Below are positions 7,599 to 16,968 of a stretch of DNA of 64,000 nt, piece by piece (positions within the stretch are counted from its first letter, which is position 1; the number at the start of each line of letters is the position of its first letter). The notes under the pieces were generated by a model. It ran no database searches. It was not told the DNA's origin and was given only the letters and a program-made list of their open reading frames with translations. The position numbers were made by a program, and so were the translations under genes. Source of the stretch: Sedimenticola hydrogenitrophicus. Its GTDB lineage: Bacteria; Pseudomonadota; Gammaproteobacteria; Chromatiales; Chromatiaceae. The DNA is taken from contig NZ_JANIOA010000020.1 of assembly GCF_025175675.1 (NCBI RefSeq), positions 1 to 64,000 on the forward strand, written 5' to 3'.

Positions 7599-8524
7599 GA
7601 ATTTTATCGATTCTTCCATTCATGATTCTGCTCACCGCCTGCAGCGCCATTTCAACAAAAGCCCCCCCTGCGGCAAAGACGGCAACCCCGTCGGTGCTGA
7701 TCAACCAGGCCAGAGCCCTGCACCAGCAGGAACAGTGGCATGAGGCGCTGGCGCTGCTGAATGAGGGTATAAAACAGTATCCCGAGGCGCTTCAGATCGC
7801 CGAGTTGCGATCGGAAATCAAACGTGACTGGGAGATTCAAAAACGCAACAAGGAAGACTGGATTCTGGTCCAGGAGACACGCGCCCTGCAGCGGAAGATC
7901 CCCTATCTGGAGGAGCTGGCCGCGATCGATCCGAATAACTACATCACCAAATCCCGTCTGCTGTTCTGGAAAAACCTGCTGGAATCCAAAGTGGCCGGGT
8001 TGATCGCCTGCGGGTCAGTGCAGCTGCACCTCGATCAACCGCTGGCAGAGGCCTGTACCACGCTGGCGGAACAGATCAAGCCGACCCGGGAGAGCAAGCA
8101 TCTGCTGGGGAAGATCCAGCAGGCGCATGCCGCGCAAAAACGCACCGAACGCACACAGCAGGCGGTGCAGGAGAAACGCGACACCGCACAACAGCGTGAA
8201 CGCCTGCTGCAGCAGGCGCGGGCGCAACTGGCCGACGATGCCATCGCAGATTCCATTGTCACACTGAAGCGGCTGCTTGAGTTGGTACCGGAGGATGGCG
8301 AGGGCAGGGCGTTGCTGGAACAGGTGACCCGGTTACGCGATGAGCGGGTGACGAAACTGATTGTATATGGTGACGCGCTCTACCGTGATCAGCAGATCGA
8401 GCAGGCTGTTTTCGTTTGGGAGTCGGCGGAAAAACTGGACATGGGTCGGCAGGATGTTGCCGCCCGCATAGAGCGCGCCACAAAGATACTGGAACGGTTG
8501 CGGGAGATCCGGGAGAATCCCTGA
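7595..8524 (+). CDS. TPR-like lipoprotein coupled to the nucleotide cyclase
   Basis: A 309-residue protein with a lipoprotein signal: a short basic start, a hydrophobic core and the lipobox LLTAC (acylated cysteine at residue 16). The mature part is helical with TPR-like repeats (ALHQQEQWHEALALLNEGI near residue 42, and YRDQQIEQAVFVWESAEKL near the C-terminus). A charged coiled-coil stretch lies around residues 170-220. The start is GTG at 7595, overlapping the cyclase stop (GTGA). That implies translational coupling and a joint function, perhaps envelope sensing for the cyclase. No named family is recognised. Confidence 0.75.
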   Translation: MRILSILPFMILLTACSAISTKAPPAAKTATPSVLINQARALHQQEQWHEALALLNEGIKQYPEALQIAELRSEIKRDWEIQKRNKEDWILVQETRALQRKIPYLEELAAIDPNNYITKSRLLFWKNLLESKVAGLIACGSVQLHLDQPLAEACTTLAEQIKPTRESKHLLGKIQQAHAAQKRTERTQQAVQEKRDTAQQRERLLQQARAQLADDAIADSIVTLKRLLELVPEDGEGRALLEQVTRLRDERVTKLIVYGDALYRDQQIEQAVFVWESAEKLDMGRQDVAARIERATKILERLREIRENP

Positions 8525-8534
8525 CCCCACCGGA

Positions 8535-9509
8535 TCAGGCATCCACCGCCGGGCGATTGGTCGAACCGATGTCACCCGACCAGAAGGCGCTGCCGGGATT
8601 GAGGAATTCACTCCAGGGGATGTAGTGCGAACCATCACAGGAAAAATTGAGACCGACCAGTCCGTTAAAGACATTGATGGACCCGGAACGCAGATACACC
8701 GTCTCATCCGCCAGGCGCAATTTCTTGAAACCCTCCAGGATCGGTTTGATTCTGTCCTGGGGCAAGACAGCACTGGATGAATAGGGACGGACCGGGTAGG
8801 CCAGACAGATATCCGGGTCGATCAGGTCCTCAACCTCCAGGATGCGGTAGCGATAGGGATCATCCACCAGCCACAGGGTGGCCCGGCTGCTGGAGAAGTG
8901 GAGCTTTCCGTGAAACACACCGCGCTGGGCGATCAGCTCCTCCATGATGGACATGACTTCATCGATATGGCTGTCCAGCACGCTCTTGACCCGGGTCTGC
9001 TGGAACAGCAGCCCGCGGATCGAGGGGTCCCCCTTCATCTGCCGCCATTGATCCGGTTCCTCATACAGCTGCTGGGTCAGCGGCAGATCCCTCAGGTCGA
9101 AGTCGGCACCGAGCAACCCGACCACCCGCCCATCCCGCCTGACCAGTTGTATGGCGGTAATACTGGGGCGGCCGGAAAGCAGGCTGATATAGGCCTCGGA
9201 GAGATTGTAATCGACCGCCGGGTAGACGCTGTTGAGATAGGGGCGGCTGGAGCGGTCGCGTCCGAAATGCTCGGGAAGGCGGCCGCTGGCGTTGATATTG
9301 TCCGACAACTGGATCGCGTCGGTCCCCAGGGCATAGATATAGGCGCAGTAGGGCAGCTCGGCGACATGCGCCGCGAGTACCTCGTCAAGTGCCTCCCGAT
9401 CGGGCCAGACGGCGCCGCAGGCCCCGGCAATGCGCCCCAGGATAGGCCGGATCAGTGTGCCGAGGGCGTGTCGCTGCTTGCTGATGCTTCTCTGTATAGG
9501 GCTGTTCAT
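8535..9509 (-). CDS. Soluble PDC/Cache-like sensor domain protein
   Basis: A 324-residue protein without signal peptide or membrane segments. The central part resembles a PDC (PhoQ-DcuS-CitA/Cache-like) ligand-binding domain: PYCAYIYALGTDAIQLSDNI, then RPYLNSVYPAVDYNLSEAYIS, and RRDGRVVGLLGADFDLRDL, the typical last strands of such sensors. The C-terminal third is unassigned and no output domain is attached. It lies 39 bases downstream of yceF on the same strand and may be cotranscribed. A cytoplasmic stand-alone PDC domain is unusual, since these domains are mostly periplasmic sensor parts. Confidence 0.65.
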   Translation of the reverse strand: MNSPIQRSISKQRHALGTLIRPILGRIAGACGAVWPDREALDEVLAAHVAELPYCAYIYALGTDAIQLSDNINASGRLPEHFGRDRSSRPYLNSVYPAVDYNLSEAYISLLSGRPSITAIQLVRRDGRVVGLLGADFDLRDLPLTQQLYEEPDQWRQMKGDPSIRGLLFQQTRVKSVLDSHIDEVMSIMEELIAQRGVFHGKLHFSSSRATLWLVDDPYRYRILEVEDLIDPDICLAYPVRPYSSSAVLPQDRIKPILEGFKKLRLADETVYLRSGSINVFNGLVGLNFSCDGSHYIPWSEFLNPGSAFWSGDIGSTNRPAVDA

Positions 9510-9548
9510 AACTGCTGCCAGCGATAAGAGGGTGTGATTACGGCATGC

Positions 9549-10160
9549 TCAGGGGACCTTGATCCCCTCGGCATCCAGGAAGGCGATCAGCCGTATCAGC
9601 GGCAGTCCGATAAGGGCATTCGGATCATCTCCCTCCATGCGTTCAAACAGGGCGATGCCCAATCCTTCCGACTTGAAGCTGCCGGCGCAGTTGTAGGGTG
9701 TTTCCGCATCGAGATAACGCTCGATCTGCTGCCGGTCAAGGTTCCGGAAATGGACATGGAAGGGTTCGCAGGCAACCTGTGTCGTACCGGTGGTGCCGTT
9801 GATCAGGCAGAGCCCGGTGTAAAAAGTCACGCGTTTTCCCGAAGCCATGGCGAGCTGCCGGAGGGCGTTGTCACGAGTGCCCGGCTTGCCCAGGATCTGT
9901 TGTCCGATGCAGGCCACCTGATCCGAGCCGATAACCAGCGCCTGCGGATGCCGTTTGGCCACCGCCATCGCCTTGGCCCCGGCCAGACGGGTCACCAGTT
10001 GCTGCGGGGTCTCATCAGCCAGCGGGCTCTCATCGATCTCGGGCGAATCAACCTCAAAGACGAGGCCGAGCTTCTCCAGCAGGGCGCGGCGGAAAGGGGA
10101 GGTGGATCCGAGGACGATCCGGGGCGATATCGAACCCTCCACGGGAGTAATACTGTTCAT
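9549..10160 (-). CDS. yceF: Maf-family nucleotide pyrophosphatase YceF (7-methyl-GTP type)
   Basis: A 203-residue Maf/HAM1-fold pyrophosphatase. The N-terminal GSTSPFRRALLEKLGL is the family substrate loop. The acidic catalytic motif includes VIGSDQVAC, and the C-terminal NALIGLPLIRLIAFL is typical. In gammaproteobacteria YceF, which hydrolyses m7GTP, is encoded divergently next to yceD-rpmF-plsX. That neighbourhood is preserved here except that oadGAB lies between. The synteny and SDQVAC motif favour YceF over the YhdE paralogue. Confidence 0.88.
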   Translation of the reverse strand: MNSITPVEGSISPRIVLGSTSPFRRALLEKLGLVFEVDSPEIDESPLADETPQQLVTRLAGAKAMAVAKRHPQALVIGSDQVACIGQQILGKPGTRDNALRQLAMASGKRVTFYTGLCLINGTTGTTQVACEPFHVHFRNLDRQQIERYLDAETPYNCAGSFKSEGLGIALFERMEGDDPNALIGLPLIRLIAFLDAEGIKVP

Positions 10161-10537
10161 GCTTCCTGGCTGCCGTCTGCTGTATGCTGGATGTTGAAAC
10201 GAATCGGGTCATACTATCAAACAACCCCGGAACAGTGGAGGGAATGTGCGGAAAACCAGTGTAAAAAAATTCGCAATATTTCCGCCATATTGCAATGTCT
10301 TGACATTCTTAAAACTCATAGATACATTGAAAAAAAGCATTGGTTTTATCAATACATAACATCCATTCAGGATATACACATTAATTATCAACAGGTTATA
10401 AAACCACATATTCCACGTAGACTTGACAAACGGCCCCTGTATCACCTAGAAATGCAGCCCGAATTAAGTCACTGCTAATATTAAATCGTCATTCTGTAAC
10501 TCCACGGACAGAGAAGCGGGACGAAGGGGCTGACAAA
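10161..10537. other. AT-rich intergenic region between yceF and oadG
   Basis: About 377 bases with no supported gene, much richer in A+T than the surroundings. It holds the start regions of two divergent genes. Two TTGACA hexamers on the plus strand (10300-10305 and 10423-10428) could be -35 elements for oadGAB; each has a plausible but imperfect -10 about 17-18 bases away. A 78-codon frame on the minus strand here has no recognisable features. Confidence 0.5.
10300..10328 (+). promoter_or_regulatory. Candidate sigma-70 promoter upstream of oadGAB
   Basis: TTGACA (10300-10305) is separated by 17 bases from TACATT (10323-10328). It would give a leader of about 200 bases for oadG. A second candidate is TTGACA at 10423 with TAGAAA 18 bases later. 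Neither is proven. Confidence 0.35.
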
Positions 10538-10786
10538 ATGCACGTTGCCGATCTGCTGGTTGAAGGAGTGAATCTCATGCTGCTGGGCATGGGGAGTGTG
10601 TTTCTCTTCCTGACTGTCCTGGTGCTGGCGATGAATGGAGTTTCACGTCTGGCGGCACCCTACGCCGATGACGGTGCCCGCGGATACCCGCGGCATCAAC
10701 CTGCATCTGCGACAGCCGGCAACGAGAGCGAGGAGATCGTCGCGGTGATCTCCGCAGCCATCAGTCGGTATCGAAACAGATCCTAG
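10538..10786 (+). CDS. oadG: Oxaloacetate decarboxylase Na+ pump, gamma subunit
   Basis: An 82-residue protein with one N-terminal membrane helix (about residues 9-33, [20 protein letters not shown]) and a hydrophilic tail, as expected for the gamma subunit that anchors and assembles the complex. The tail ends in [16 protein letters not shown], typical of OadG. It lies directly upstream of the alpha and beta genes in the usual gamma-alpha-beta order, which supports the assignment of this short, poorly conserved subunit. Confidence 0.85.
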   Translation: MHVADLLVEGVNLMLLGMGSVFLFLTVLVLAMNGVSRLAAPYADDGARGYPRHQPASATAGNESEEIVAVISAAISRYRNRS

Positions 10787-10853
10787 CAGCAACCCGACCG
10801 CCATACGGAAAGGTTGCTCCTTTACGCATCACTGCCTAGTTAAGCGAAACCCT

Positions 10854-12635
10854 ATGACCAATAACACCAAGCTCGGCATAACCGACGTCGTTCTGCGCGA
10901 CGCCCATCAATCGCTCTTCGCCACGCGACTGCGGATTGAGGATATGCTGCCCATCGCGCCCAAACTGGACCAGGTGGGCTTCTGGTCGCTGGAGACCTGG
11001 GGTGGCGCCACATTCGATTCCTGTATCCGTTTCCTGGGCGAGGACCCCTGGGAACGGCTGCGGCTGCTGAAGCAGGCGATGCCAAACACCCCGCAGCAGA
11101 TGCTGTTCAGGGCGCAGAATATACTCGGCTACCGGCATTATGCGGATGATGTGGTGGAGCGGTTTGTCGAGCGTGCGGCGGCCAACGGCGTGGACATCTT
11201 CCGCATCTTTGATGCCATGAACGACCTGCGTAACCTGGAAACCGCCATCAAGGCGACCCTTAAGGTGGGCAAGCACGCCCAGGGTACCATCTCCTACACA
11301 GTGAGCCCGGTCCACAACACCGCCTACTGGCTGGACATGGCCAAGGGGCTGGAGGAGATGGGGGCCAACTCCATCTGTATTAAGGACATGGCGGGGCTGC
11401 TGAAGCCTTATGTCGCCTTTGATCTGATCACCCAAATGCGCGATGCAACCGATCTGCCGATCGCGCTGCACTGTCACGCCACCACGGGATTGAGTACCGC
11501 CACCATCGTCAAGGCGGCCGAGGCCGGCGTGAGTATGGTGGACACCTCGATCTCTTCCATGAGCATGACCTACGGACACTCGCCGACCGAATCGGTGGTC
11601 TCCATCCTCGACAAAACCGATCGGGATACCGGGCTGGATATTCATCTGCTGGAGGAGATTGCCGCTTACTTCCGCGAAGTCCGCAAGAAGTACGCCGGCT
11701 TCGAGGGCTCGTTGAAGGGGGTGGATTCCCGTATCCTGGTCGCCCAGGTTCCCGGGGGCATGCTCACCAATATGGAGAATCAGCTCAAGGAGCAGGGCGC
11801 CGCAGACCGCCTGGATGCGGTATTGGAAGAGATTCCCCAGGTCCGTAGAGATCTGGGTTATATCCCCCTGGTAACCCCCACCTCACAGATCGTCGGTACC
11901 CAGTCGGTGCTCAACGTGCTCAATGGTGAGCGCTATAAATGCATTACCAAAGAGACCGCCGGGGTCCTTAAGGGCGAGTACGGCGCCACGCCGGCACCTG
12001 TCGACAGTGAACTGCAGGCGAGGGTGCTTGAGGGGGCGGAGCCGATCCACTGTCGCCCCGCCAACTTGTTGGAACCGGAAATGGACAGGCTGACCGGAGA
12101 GTTCCAGTCCCTCGCCGAGGAGAAGGGGATCCAGGTTGCCGAGAATCTGGTCGAGGACGTGTTGATCTATGCGCTGTTCCCGCAGATCGGCCTGAAATTC
12201 CTGGAAAATCGCGGCAATGCGGAGGCCTTCGAGCCGGCACCGCAAAGCGACACCTCAGCCAAGCCTGCTCCGGCCACCGCCGCGGCTGCTCCGGCGGCGC
12301 CAGACCCGGAATCCTATACCGTGACGGTCAATGGCAAACCCTACAGCGTTACCGTTTCGGCGGGCGGCGAGATCCAGCAGGTGGTGCAACAGACACAACC
12401 GACCGCTGCCCCGGCCACCCCCGGAGAGGCGGTGCCGGCCCCTCTGGCGGGCAATATCTTCAAGGTCAAGGTCACTGTGGGCCAGTACATCAAGGCGGGC
12501 GACGTTATCATCATCATGGAGGCCATGAAGATGGAGACCGAGGTGCGGGCGAACCGCGGCGGCACCGTGGAATCCATCGTCGCCAAGGAAGGGGAGTCGG
12601 TCCAGGTGGGTGATCCACTTGTGATCCTCAGCTGA
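10854..12635 (+). CDS. oadA: Oxaloacetate decarboxylase alpha subunit (carboxytransferase + biotin carrier)
   Basis: A 593-residue alpha subunit. The N-terminal carboxytransferase TIM barrel starts [17 protein letters not shown], with metal and substrate residues in the downstream LHCHATTG region. A conserved carboxylase domain follows, then an Ala/Pro-rich linker (about residues 465-525) and a C-terminal biotinyl domain with EAMKMETE; the biotinylated lysine is K559. The enzyme transfers the carboxyl group of oxaloacetate to biotin, which the beta subunit decarboxylates while exporting Na+. The related methylmalonyl-CoA or pyruvate carboxylase 5S-type assignment is less likely given adjacent oadG and oadB. 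Confidence 0.93.
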   Translation: MTNNTKLGITDVVLRDAHQSLFATRLRIEDMLPIAPKLDQVGFWSLETWGGATFDSCIRFLGEDPWERLRLLKQAMPNTPQQMLFRAQNILGYRHYADDVVERFVERAAANGVDIFRIFDAMNDLRNLETAIKATLKVGKHAQGTISYTVSPVHNTAYWLDMAKGLEEMGANSICIKDMAGLLKPYVAFDLITQMRDATDLPIALHCHATTGLSTATIVKAAEAGVSMVDTSISSMSMTYGHSPTESVVSILDKTDRDTGLDIHLLEEIAAYFREVRKKYAGFEGSLKGVDSRILVAQVPGGMLTNMENQLKEQGAADRLDAVLEEIPQVRRDLGYIPLVTPTSQIVGTQSVLNVLNGERYKCITKETAGVLKGEYGATPAPVDSELQARVLEGAEPIHCRPANLLEPEMDRLTGEFQSLAEEKGIQVAENLVEDVLIYALFPQIGLKFLENRGNAEAFEPAPQSDTSAKPAPATAAAAPAAPDPESYTVTVNGKPYSVTVSAGGEIQQVVQQTQPTAAPATPGEAVPAPLAGNIFKVKVTVGQYIKAGDVIIIMEAMKMETEVRANRGGTVESIVAKEGESVQVGDPLVILS

Positions 12636-12636
12636 C

Positions 12637-13770
12637 ATGAACGGCGCCGAAGCACTCTGGCAATCCATGGGGATTGCCAACATGACCTGGGGCCAGCTGC
12701 TGATGATGCTGGTCGGCTGTCTGCTGATCTATCTTGCCGTGGCCAGGAAGTTTGAACCGCTGCTGCTGCTGCCGATCGGTTTCGGCGCCATCCTGAGCAA
12801 TATTCCCGAGGCGGGTATCGCCCAGGCGGGCGGGCTGCTGTACTACATCTATCATATCGGCATTGAGACCGGGGTGTTCCCCCTGCTGATCTTCATGGGG
12901 GTGGGCGCCCTGACCGATTTCGGCGCGCTGATCGCCATGCCCAGCACGCTGTTCCTGGGGGCCGCGGCCCAGTTTGGCATCTTCGCCACCCTCATCGGCG
13001 CGTTAACCCTGAACCTGATCCCCGGCTTCAACTTCAGCCTGGCGGATGCCTCGGCGATCGCCATCATCGGTGGTGCCGACGGGCCGACGGCCATCTTTCT
13101 GGCCTCTCGGCTGGCGCCGGACCTGCTGGGTGCCATCGCGGTAGCGGCCTACTCCTATATGGCGCTGGTCCCGATCATTCAGCCCCCCATCATGCGCCTG
13201 CTCACGACGGAAAAAGAGCGGAATATCGTCATGTCCCAGCTACGCCCCGTCAGCCGGCTGGAGAAGATACTGTTTCCCTTCACCGTCTTGCTGCTGTGTA
13301 TCCTGTTCCTGCCCTCTGCCGCGCCCCTGATCGGCATGCTGATGTTCGGCAATATCCTCAGGGAGGTGGGGGTGGTGGACCGGCTGAGCCGCGCAGCCCA
13401 GAACGAGATTATCAACATCGTTACCATCTTCCTTGGCCTGGCGGTAGGTTCGAAGCTGTCGGCGGACAAGTTCCTCACCCTCGAAACCCTGGGTATCCTG
13501 GCCCTGGGCGCGGTGGCCTTCTGTATCGGTACCGCCGCGGGGGTGCTGATGGGGAAAGTAATGTGCAAGATCAGTGGTGGCAAGGTGAATCCGCTGATCG
13601 GCGCCGCCGGGGTATCCGCCGTGCCGATGGCGGCGCGGGTGGTGAACAAGGTCGGCCTGGAGAGCAATCACCACAATTTCCTGCTCATGCATGCCATGGG
13701 ACCGAATGTGGCGGGCGTGATCGGCTCCGCGGTCGCCGCCGGCGTATTGCTGGCCGTGGTCGGAAGCTGA
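12637..13770 (+). CDS. oadB: Oxaloacetate decarboxylase beta subunit, Na+-translocating
   Basis: A 377-residue, very hydrophobic protein with about nine to eleven membrane segments. The family signature [13 protein letters not shown] holds the aspartate used for Na+ and proton coupling. A later conserved stretch reads [20 protein letters not shown]. It decarboxylates carboxybiotin and moves Na+ out of the cell. The ATG begins one base after the oadA stop. It is shorter than Klebsiella OadB (about 433 residues) but comparable to the shorter forms common in proteobacteria. Confidence 0.92.
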   Translation: MNGAEALWQSMGIANMTWGQLLMMLVGCLLIYLAVARKFEPLLLLPIGFGAILSNIPEAGIAQAGGLLYYIYHIGIETGVFPLLIFMGVGALTDFGALIAMPSTLFLGAAAQFGIFATLIGALTLNLIPGFNFSLADASAIAIIGGADGPTAIFLASRLAPDLLGAIAVAAYSYMALVPIIQPPIMRLLTTEKERNIVMSQLRPVSRLEKILFPFTVLLLCILFLPSAAPLIGMLMFGNILREVGVVDRLSRAAQNEIINIVTIFLGLAVGSKLSADKFLTLETLGILALGAVAFCIGTAAGVLMGKVMCKISGGKVNPLIGAAGVSAVPMAARVVNKVGLESNHHNFLLMHAMGPNVAGVIGSAVAAGVLLAVVGS

Positions 13771-13804
13771 CCGGCCGCCAAGCGGGTGAATGCACGTTAT
13801 TTTT

Positions 13805-13833
13805 TTGACGTTTCCCGAGTCCCGTAATATCAT
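13805..13833 (+). promoter_or_regulatory. Sigma-70 promoter for yceD-rpmF
   Basis: TTGACG (13805-13810), a 17-base spacer and TATCAT (13828-13833) form a near-consensus promoter. It lies 10 bases before the yceD start, so the leader is very short. It separates the ribosome/lipid block from oadGAB. Confidence 0.65.
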
Positions 13834-13842
13834 TGCGCGCTT

Positions 13843-14379
13843 ATGTCGTCGCGACTTCCTGAATTCATAGATCCCCGGCGCCTAGCGAACCAGGGAGCGG
13901 GGTTTTCCGGGACGGTGGAACTGAGTGAACTTCCCCGTTTGAGTGAGGCACTCATGGATCCCGTGGGTATCGCCGAGTTCAGTCTGGAATTCTATCGGGA
14001 CAACCGGAAACGGGCGCGAATAAAAGGACAGGTTCAGGCTGATCTGGTACTGGAGTGCCAACGCTGCCTGGGCGCAATGGTCTTCCCGGTCAAGGCGGAA
14101 CTCGACCTGGCTGTCGTCCAGGTGCCGGAAGAGGCGGAGAGTCTGCCGGAATCCTGCGATCCGGTTTGGGTCGAAGCGGAGACATTGCGACTGTTGGACC
14201 TGGTGGAAGACGAGCTGATACTGGCTATCCCCCAGGTGCCGAGACATGAACCTGACGCCTGCGGAGTTGATAGTACGAATCCGGTCAATGGAGAGACAGC
14301 GGATCAGGAACAGGAAGATGATGCATCAGACAAGCCGAATCCGTTTGCCGTACTGGCCGGATTCAAGTCTGATAAATAG
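13843..14379 (+). CDS. yceD: YceD, DUF177 large-ribosome accumulation protein
   Basis: A 178-residue DUF177 protein. The conserved LECQRCLGAM motif is near residue 70, and the acidic C-terminal half includes LLDLVEDELILAIPQVPRHE. YceD homologues are encoded before rpmF throughout proteobacteria and are needed for normal 23S rRNA and 50S accumulation. Gene order here (yceD, rpmF, plsX) is canonical. The C-terminal PNPFAVLAGFKSDK is typical of the family. Confidence 0.9.
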   Translation: MSSRLPEFIDPRRLANQGAGFSGTVELSELPRLSEALMDPVGIAEFSLEFYRDNRKRARIKGQVQADLVLECQRCLGAMVFPVKAELDLAVVQVPEEAESLPESCDPVWVEAETLRLLDLVEDELILAIPQVPRHEPDACGVDSTNPVNGETADQEQEDDASDKPNPFAVLAGFKSDK

Positions 14380-14419
14380 TTTAAATTTAATTGCTTATTG
14401 TAAATCAGGAGCTTGAACC

Positions 14420-14599
14420 ATGGCGGTCCAGCAGAACAGAAAAACTCCTTCCAAACGTGGTATGCGTCGTTCGCACGATGCACTGCGGGGCGAAACCCTC
14501 TCCATCGATCCAACCTCTGGTGAGACCCATCTTCGCCACCACGTGTCTCCTGACGGTTTCTACCGCGGCCGCAAGGTCGTCAGCGGTAAGGGCGAATAA
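14420..14599 (+). CDS. rpmF: 50S ribosomal protein L32
   Basis: A 59-residue protein beginning [20 protein letters not shown] and ending [10 protein letters not shown], unmistakably L32 of the cysteine-free type. An AGGAG ribosome-binding site (14407-14411) lies 8 bases before the ATG. It sits between yceD and plsX as usual and is followed by a strong intrinsic terminator. A longer frame on the same stretch is a shadow. Confidence 0.97.
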   Translation: MAVQQNRKTPSKRGMRRSHDALRGETLSIDPTSGETHLRHHVSPDGFYRGRKVVSGKGE

Positions 14600-14635
14600 A
14601 CCCTCATCACCGTGGGCAGTATGATAGTGGTTCAT

Positions 14636-14669
14636 CACAACCGTCCTTTTGGGACGGTTGTGCTTTTTT
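14636..14669 (+). terminator. Rho-independent terminator after rpmF
   Basis: CACAACCGTCC and GGACGGTTGTG form a perfect 11-bp stem with a 5-base loop (TTTTG), followed by CTTTTTT. It ends the yceD-rpmF transcript or attenuates read-through into plsX, which begins about 110 bases later. Confidence 0.9.
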
Positions 14670-14777
14670 GCGTCCGCAAAAGCAGTTCAGGGGACCGGAA
14701 ATGAACAAGCAGCCGCAGTCCGTTCCCGGGCCACGGGTTTGCTCTCTCACCGTGCCTAACCTCCCGAGGAGATGTAG

Positions 14778-15803
14778 TTGAGCGATCGGATAAGCATAGC
14801 CTTGGATGCGATGGGGGGGGATTTCGGTCCTTCCGTGGTAGTACCCGCCGCCCTCGATTTTCTGAAGAGGGATCAGGATGTCGACCTGATCCTGGTCGGA
14901 CAGGAAGCGGCGATAAGAGAACATCTGGGGAGACGGCAACCGGATGCACGGCTGCGCATCATGGCCGCCTCGGAAGAGATCGGCATGGACGAACTGCCCT
15001 CCAAGGCACTGCGCGGGAAGAAAGATTCTTCCATGCGTGTCGCCATCAATCTGGTCAAAGAGGGGCAGGCTCACGCCTGTGTCAGTGCCGGTAACACCGG
15101 CGCCCTGATGGCGATCGCCCGTTTCGTTCTGAAGATGCTTCCCAATGTGGACCGTCCCGCCATTATTACCGCGCTGCCCTCAATGACCGGACACACCTGG
15201 GTGTTGGACTTGGGGGCGAATGTCGAGAGCAGTTCCGATCACCTGTTTCAGTTTGCCGTGATGGGAAGTGAACTTGTTGCCTCGGTCGATGAGGATATCC
15301 CCAATCCACGCATTGGGCTGTTGAATATCGGCCAGGAAGAGATCAAGGGCAATGACCAGGTGAAGCGGGCGCATGAGCTGTTGAGTAAAAGTTCACTCAA
15401 TTATATTGGATATATCGAGGGCGACGGTGTCTATACTGGTGAAGTCGATGTGGTGGTGACCGATGGGTTTGTCGGAAACATTGCATTGAAAAGCGCGGAA
15501 GGCGTCGCCAAAATGATAGCCTATTACCTGAAAAGCGGCTTTAAACGCAATATATTCACCCAACTGGCCGGCTTTCTGGCCATACCGGTCATCAACGGCT
15601 TCCGCAAAAAGATCGACCCGCGCCGGTATAACGGGGCCAGTCTCCTGGGTCTGCGCGGCATCGTGATCAAGAGTCACGGCGGAGCCGATGTACTGGCTTT
15701 CGAGAATGCCATCCAAATGGCCAAGAAGGCAGTCCACAACAACGTCCCGGAGCGCATAGCCCATGGGGTCGAATGTCAACTTGAAAAAAGGGCAAGCGTG
15801 TGA
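14778..15803 (+). CDS. plsX: Phosphate acyltransferase PlsX
   Basis: A 341-residue PlsX that makes acyl-phosphate from acyl-ACP for the first acylation of glycerol-3-phosphate. The family opening [12 protein letters not shown] is at residues 6-17; [12 protein letters not shown] and [14 protein letters not shown] are further conserved motifs. The start is TTG at 14778, placed 6 bases after AGGAG (14767-14771). The same site overlaps an ATG immediately followed by TAG (14772-14777), a minimal open frame abutting the start. The stop overlaps the GTG start of fabH by 4 bases. Confidence 0.93.
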   Translation: MSDRISIALDAMGGDFGPSVVVPAALDFLKRDQDVDLILVGQEAAIREHLGRRQPDARLRIMAASEEIGMDELPSKALRGKKDSSMRVAINLVKEGQAHACVSAGNTGALMAIARFVLKMLPNVDRPAIITALPSMTGHTWVLDLGANVESSSDHLFQFAVMGSELVASVDEDIPNPRIGLLNIGQEEIKGNDQVKRAHELLSKSSLNYIGYIEGDGVYTGEVDVVVTDGFVGNIALKSAEGVAKMIAYYLKSGFKRNIFTQLAGFLAIPVINGFRKKIDPRRYNGASLLGLRGIVIKSHGGADVLAFENAIQMAKKAVHNNVPERIAHGVECQLEKRASV

Positions 15804-16768
15804 CCTATTCCCGCATTATCGGAACAGGCAGTTATCTGCCGGAGAAGATACTGACCAATGACGACCTGGCGCAGATGGTCGACACATCCGACCAATGGAT
15901 CAGGGAACGCACCGGGATACATAAACGGCATATTGCGGCCGATGGCGAAACCACCTGCGATCTGGCCGAACATGCGGCGCGCAATGCCATCGCCGCCTCG
16001 GGAAAATCCATCTCGGACATCGATCTGATCGTGGTCGCAACCACCACGCCGGATCAGATATTCCCCAGCACCGCCTGTCTGCTGCAGAGTCGGCTGGATA
16101 TCCACGGTTGTGCCGCCTTTGACGTGCAGGCCGTCTGTACCGGTTTTATTTACGCCCTGGGCGTGGCGGATAACTTTATCCGTACGGGCAATGCCACTTG
16201 CGCGCTGGTAATCGGCGCCGAGACCTTTTCACGTATTCTCAACTGGCAGGACCGCGGCACCTGCATCCTGTTCGGTGACGGTGCCGGCGCGGTGGTCATC
16301 GAGAAGAGTGACGAGCCGGGCATCCTCTCCACCCACCTGCATGCGGATGGCGATTATGCCAATCTGCTGCAAGTCCCGGAGGGCGTTTCCAAAGGCTATG
16401 ACGTGGTCAGGCAAAACGCCGCCTTTGTCGAGATGAAAGGCAACGAGGTGTTCAAGATGGCGGTGAACACCCTGGGCCGGATCGTCGACGAAACACTGGA
16501 AAAAAACGGCATGCGGAAATCGGATGTGAACTGGCTGATCCCGCACCAGGCCAATATCCGCATTATCCAAGCCACGGCACGCAAACTGCGCATGCCCATG
16601 GAGCAGGTCGTCGTCACGGTCCATGAACATGGCAATACTTCCGCCGCCTCCGTGCCGCTGGCACTGGATGTCGCCGTGCGCGATGGCAGAATCAAAAAAG
16701 GCGAGACCCTGCTGATGGAGGCCTTCGGTGGCGGGTTCACCTGGGGTTCGGTACTGGCAAGATTTTAA
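15800..16768 (+). CDS. fabH: 3-oxoacyl-ACP synthase III
   Basis: A 322-residue KAS III that condenses acetyl-CoA with malonyl-ACP to start fatty acid synthesis. The catalytic triad is visible: C113 in [10 protein letters not shown], the histidine in [11 protein letters not shown] and the asparagine in [10 protein letters not shown]. The GTG start overlaps the plsX stop. In most gammaproteobacteria fabD follows at once; here a 200-base palindromic repeat region follows, then fabG. Confidence 0.95.
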   Translation: MTYSRIIGTGSYLPEKILTNDDLAQMVDTSDQWIRERTGIHKRHIAADGETTCDLAEHAARNAIAASGKSISDIDLIVVATTTPDQIFPSTACLLQSRLDIHGCAAFDVQAVCTGFIYALGVADNFIRTGNATCALVIGAETFSRILNWQDRGTCILFGDGAGAVVIEKSDEPGILSTHLHADGDYANLLQVPEGVSKGYDVVRQNAAFVEMKGNEVFKMAVNTLGRIVDETLEKNGMRKSDVNWLIPHQANIRIIQATARKLRMPMEQVVVTVHEHGNTSAASVPLALDVAVRDGRIKKGETLLMEAFGGGFTWGSVLARF

Positions 16769-16798
16769 CCGAGCCAACCTGATAGCTTGCTTGAGTCA

Positions 16799-16936
16799 CC
16801 CGCAACGCCGCCAAGGACGCGAAGGTAACAAAAATAGGTTGGCGTATACCTCACAACAGACGCTGCAAAAGCTGTTCGGCTGTCCACCATTGGCAGCAGT
16901 TGTGGTTTCACCTTTGCGAACTTTGTGCTCTGCGGG
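16799..16936. repeat. Imperfect palindromic repeat between fabH and fabG
   Basis: The left arm is 16799-16829 (core CCAAGGACGCGAAGGT) and the right arm 16905-16936, whose reverse complement core is CAAAGTTCGCAAAGGT; both arms end in CCCGCA. Inside lies a second inverted pair, ACAACAGACGCTGC with GCAGCAGTTGT. The whole 188-base fabH-fabG gap is occupied by it, exactly where fabD normally lies. It resembles dispersed intergenic palindromes with a CGCCAAGGACGC core. Confidence 0.65.
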
Positions 16937-16968
16937 ATTAATTCGGAATAAATTGCATGGAGATAGAG

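Noticed and set aside
10388-10396. DnaA-box-like TTATCAACA
   Set aside because: A single imperfect match without a cluster or origin genes nearby.
10209-10445. Minus-strand 78-codon hydrophobic frame in the yceF-oadG gap
   Set aside because: The hydrophobic content follows from the AT-rich DNA; there is no ribosome-binding site or known family.
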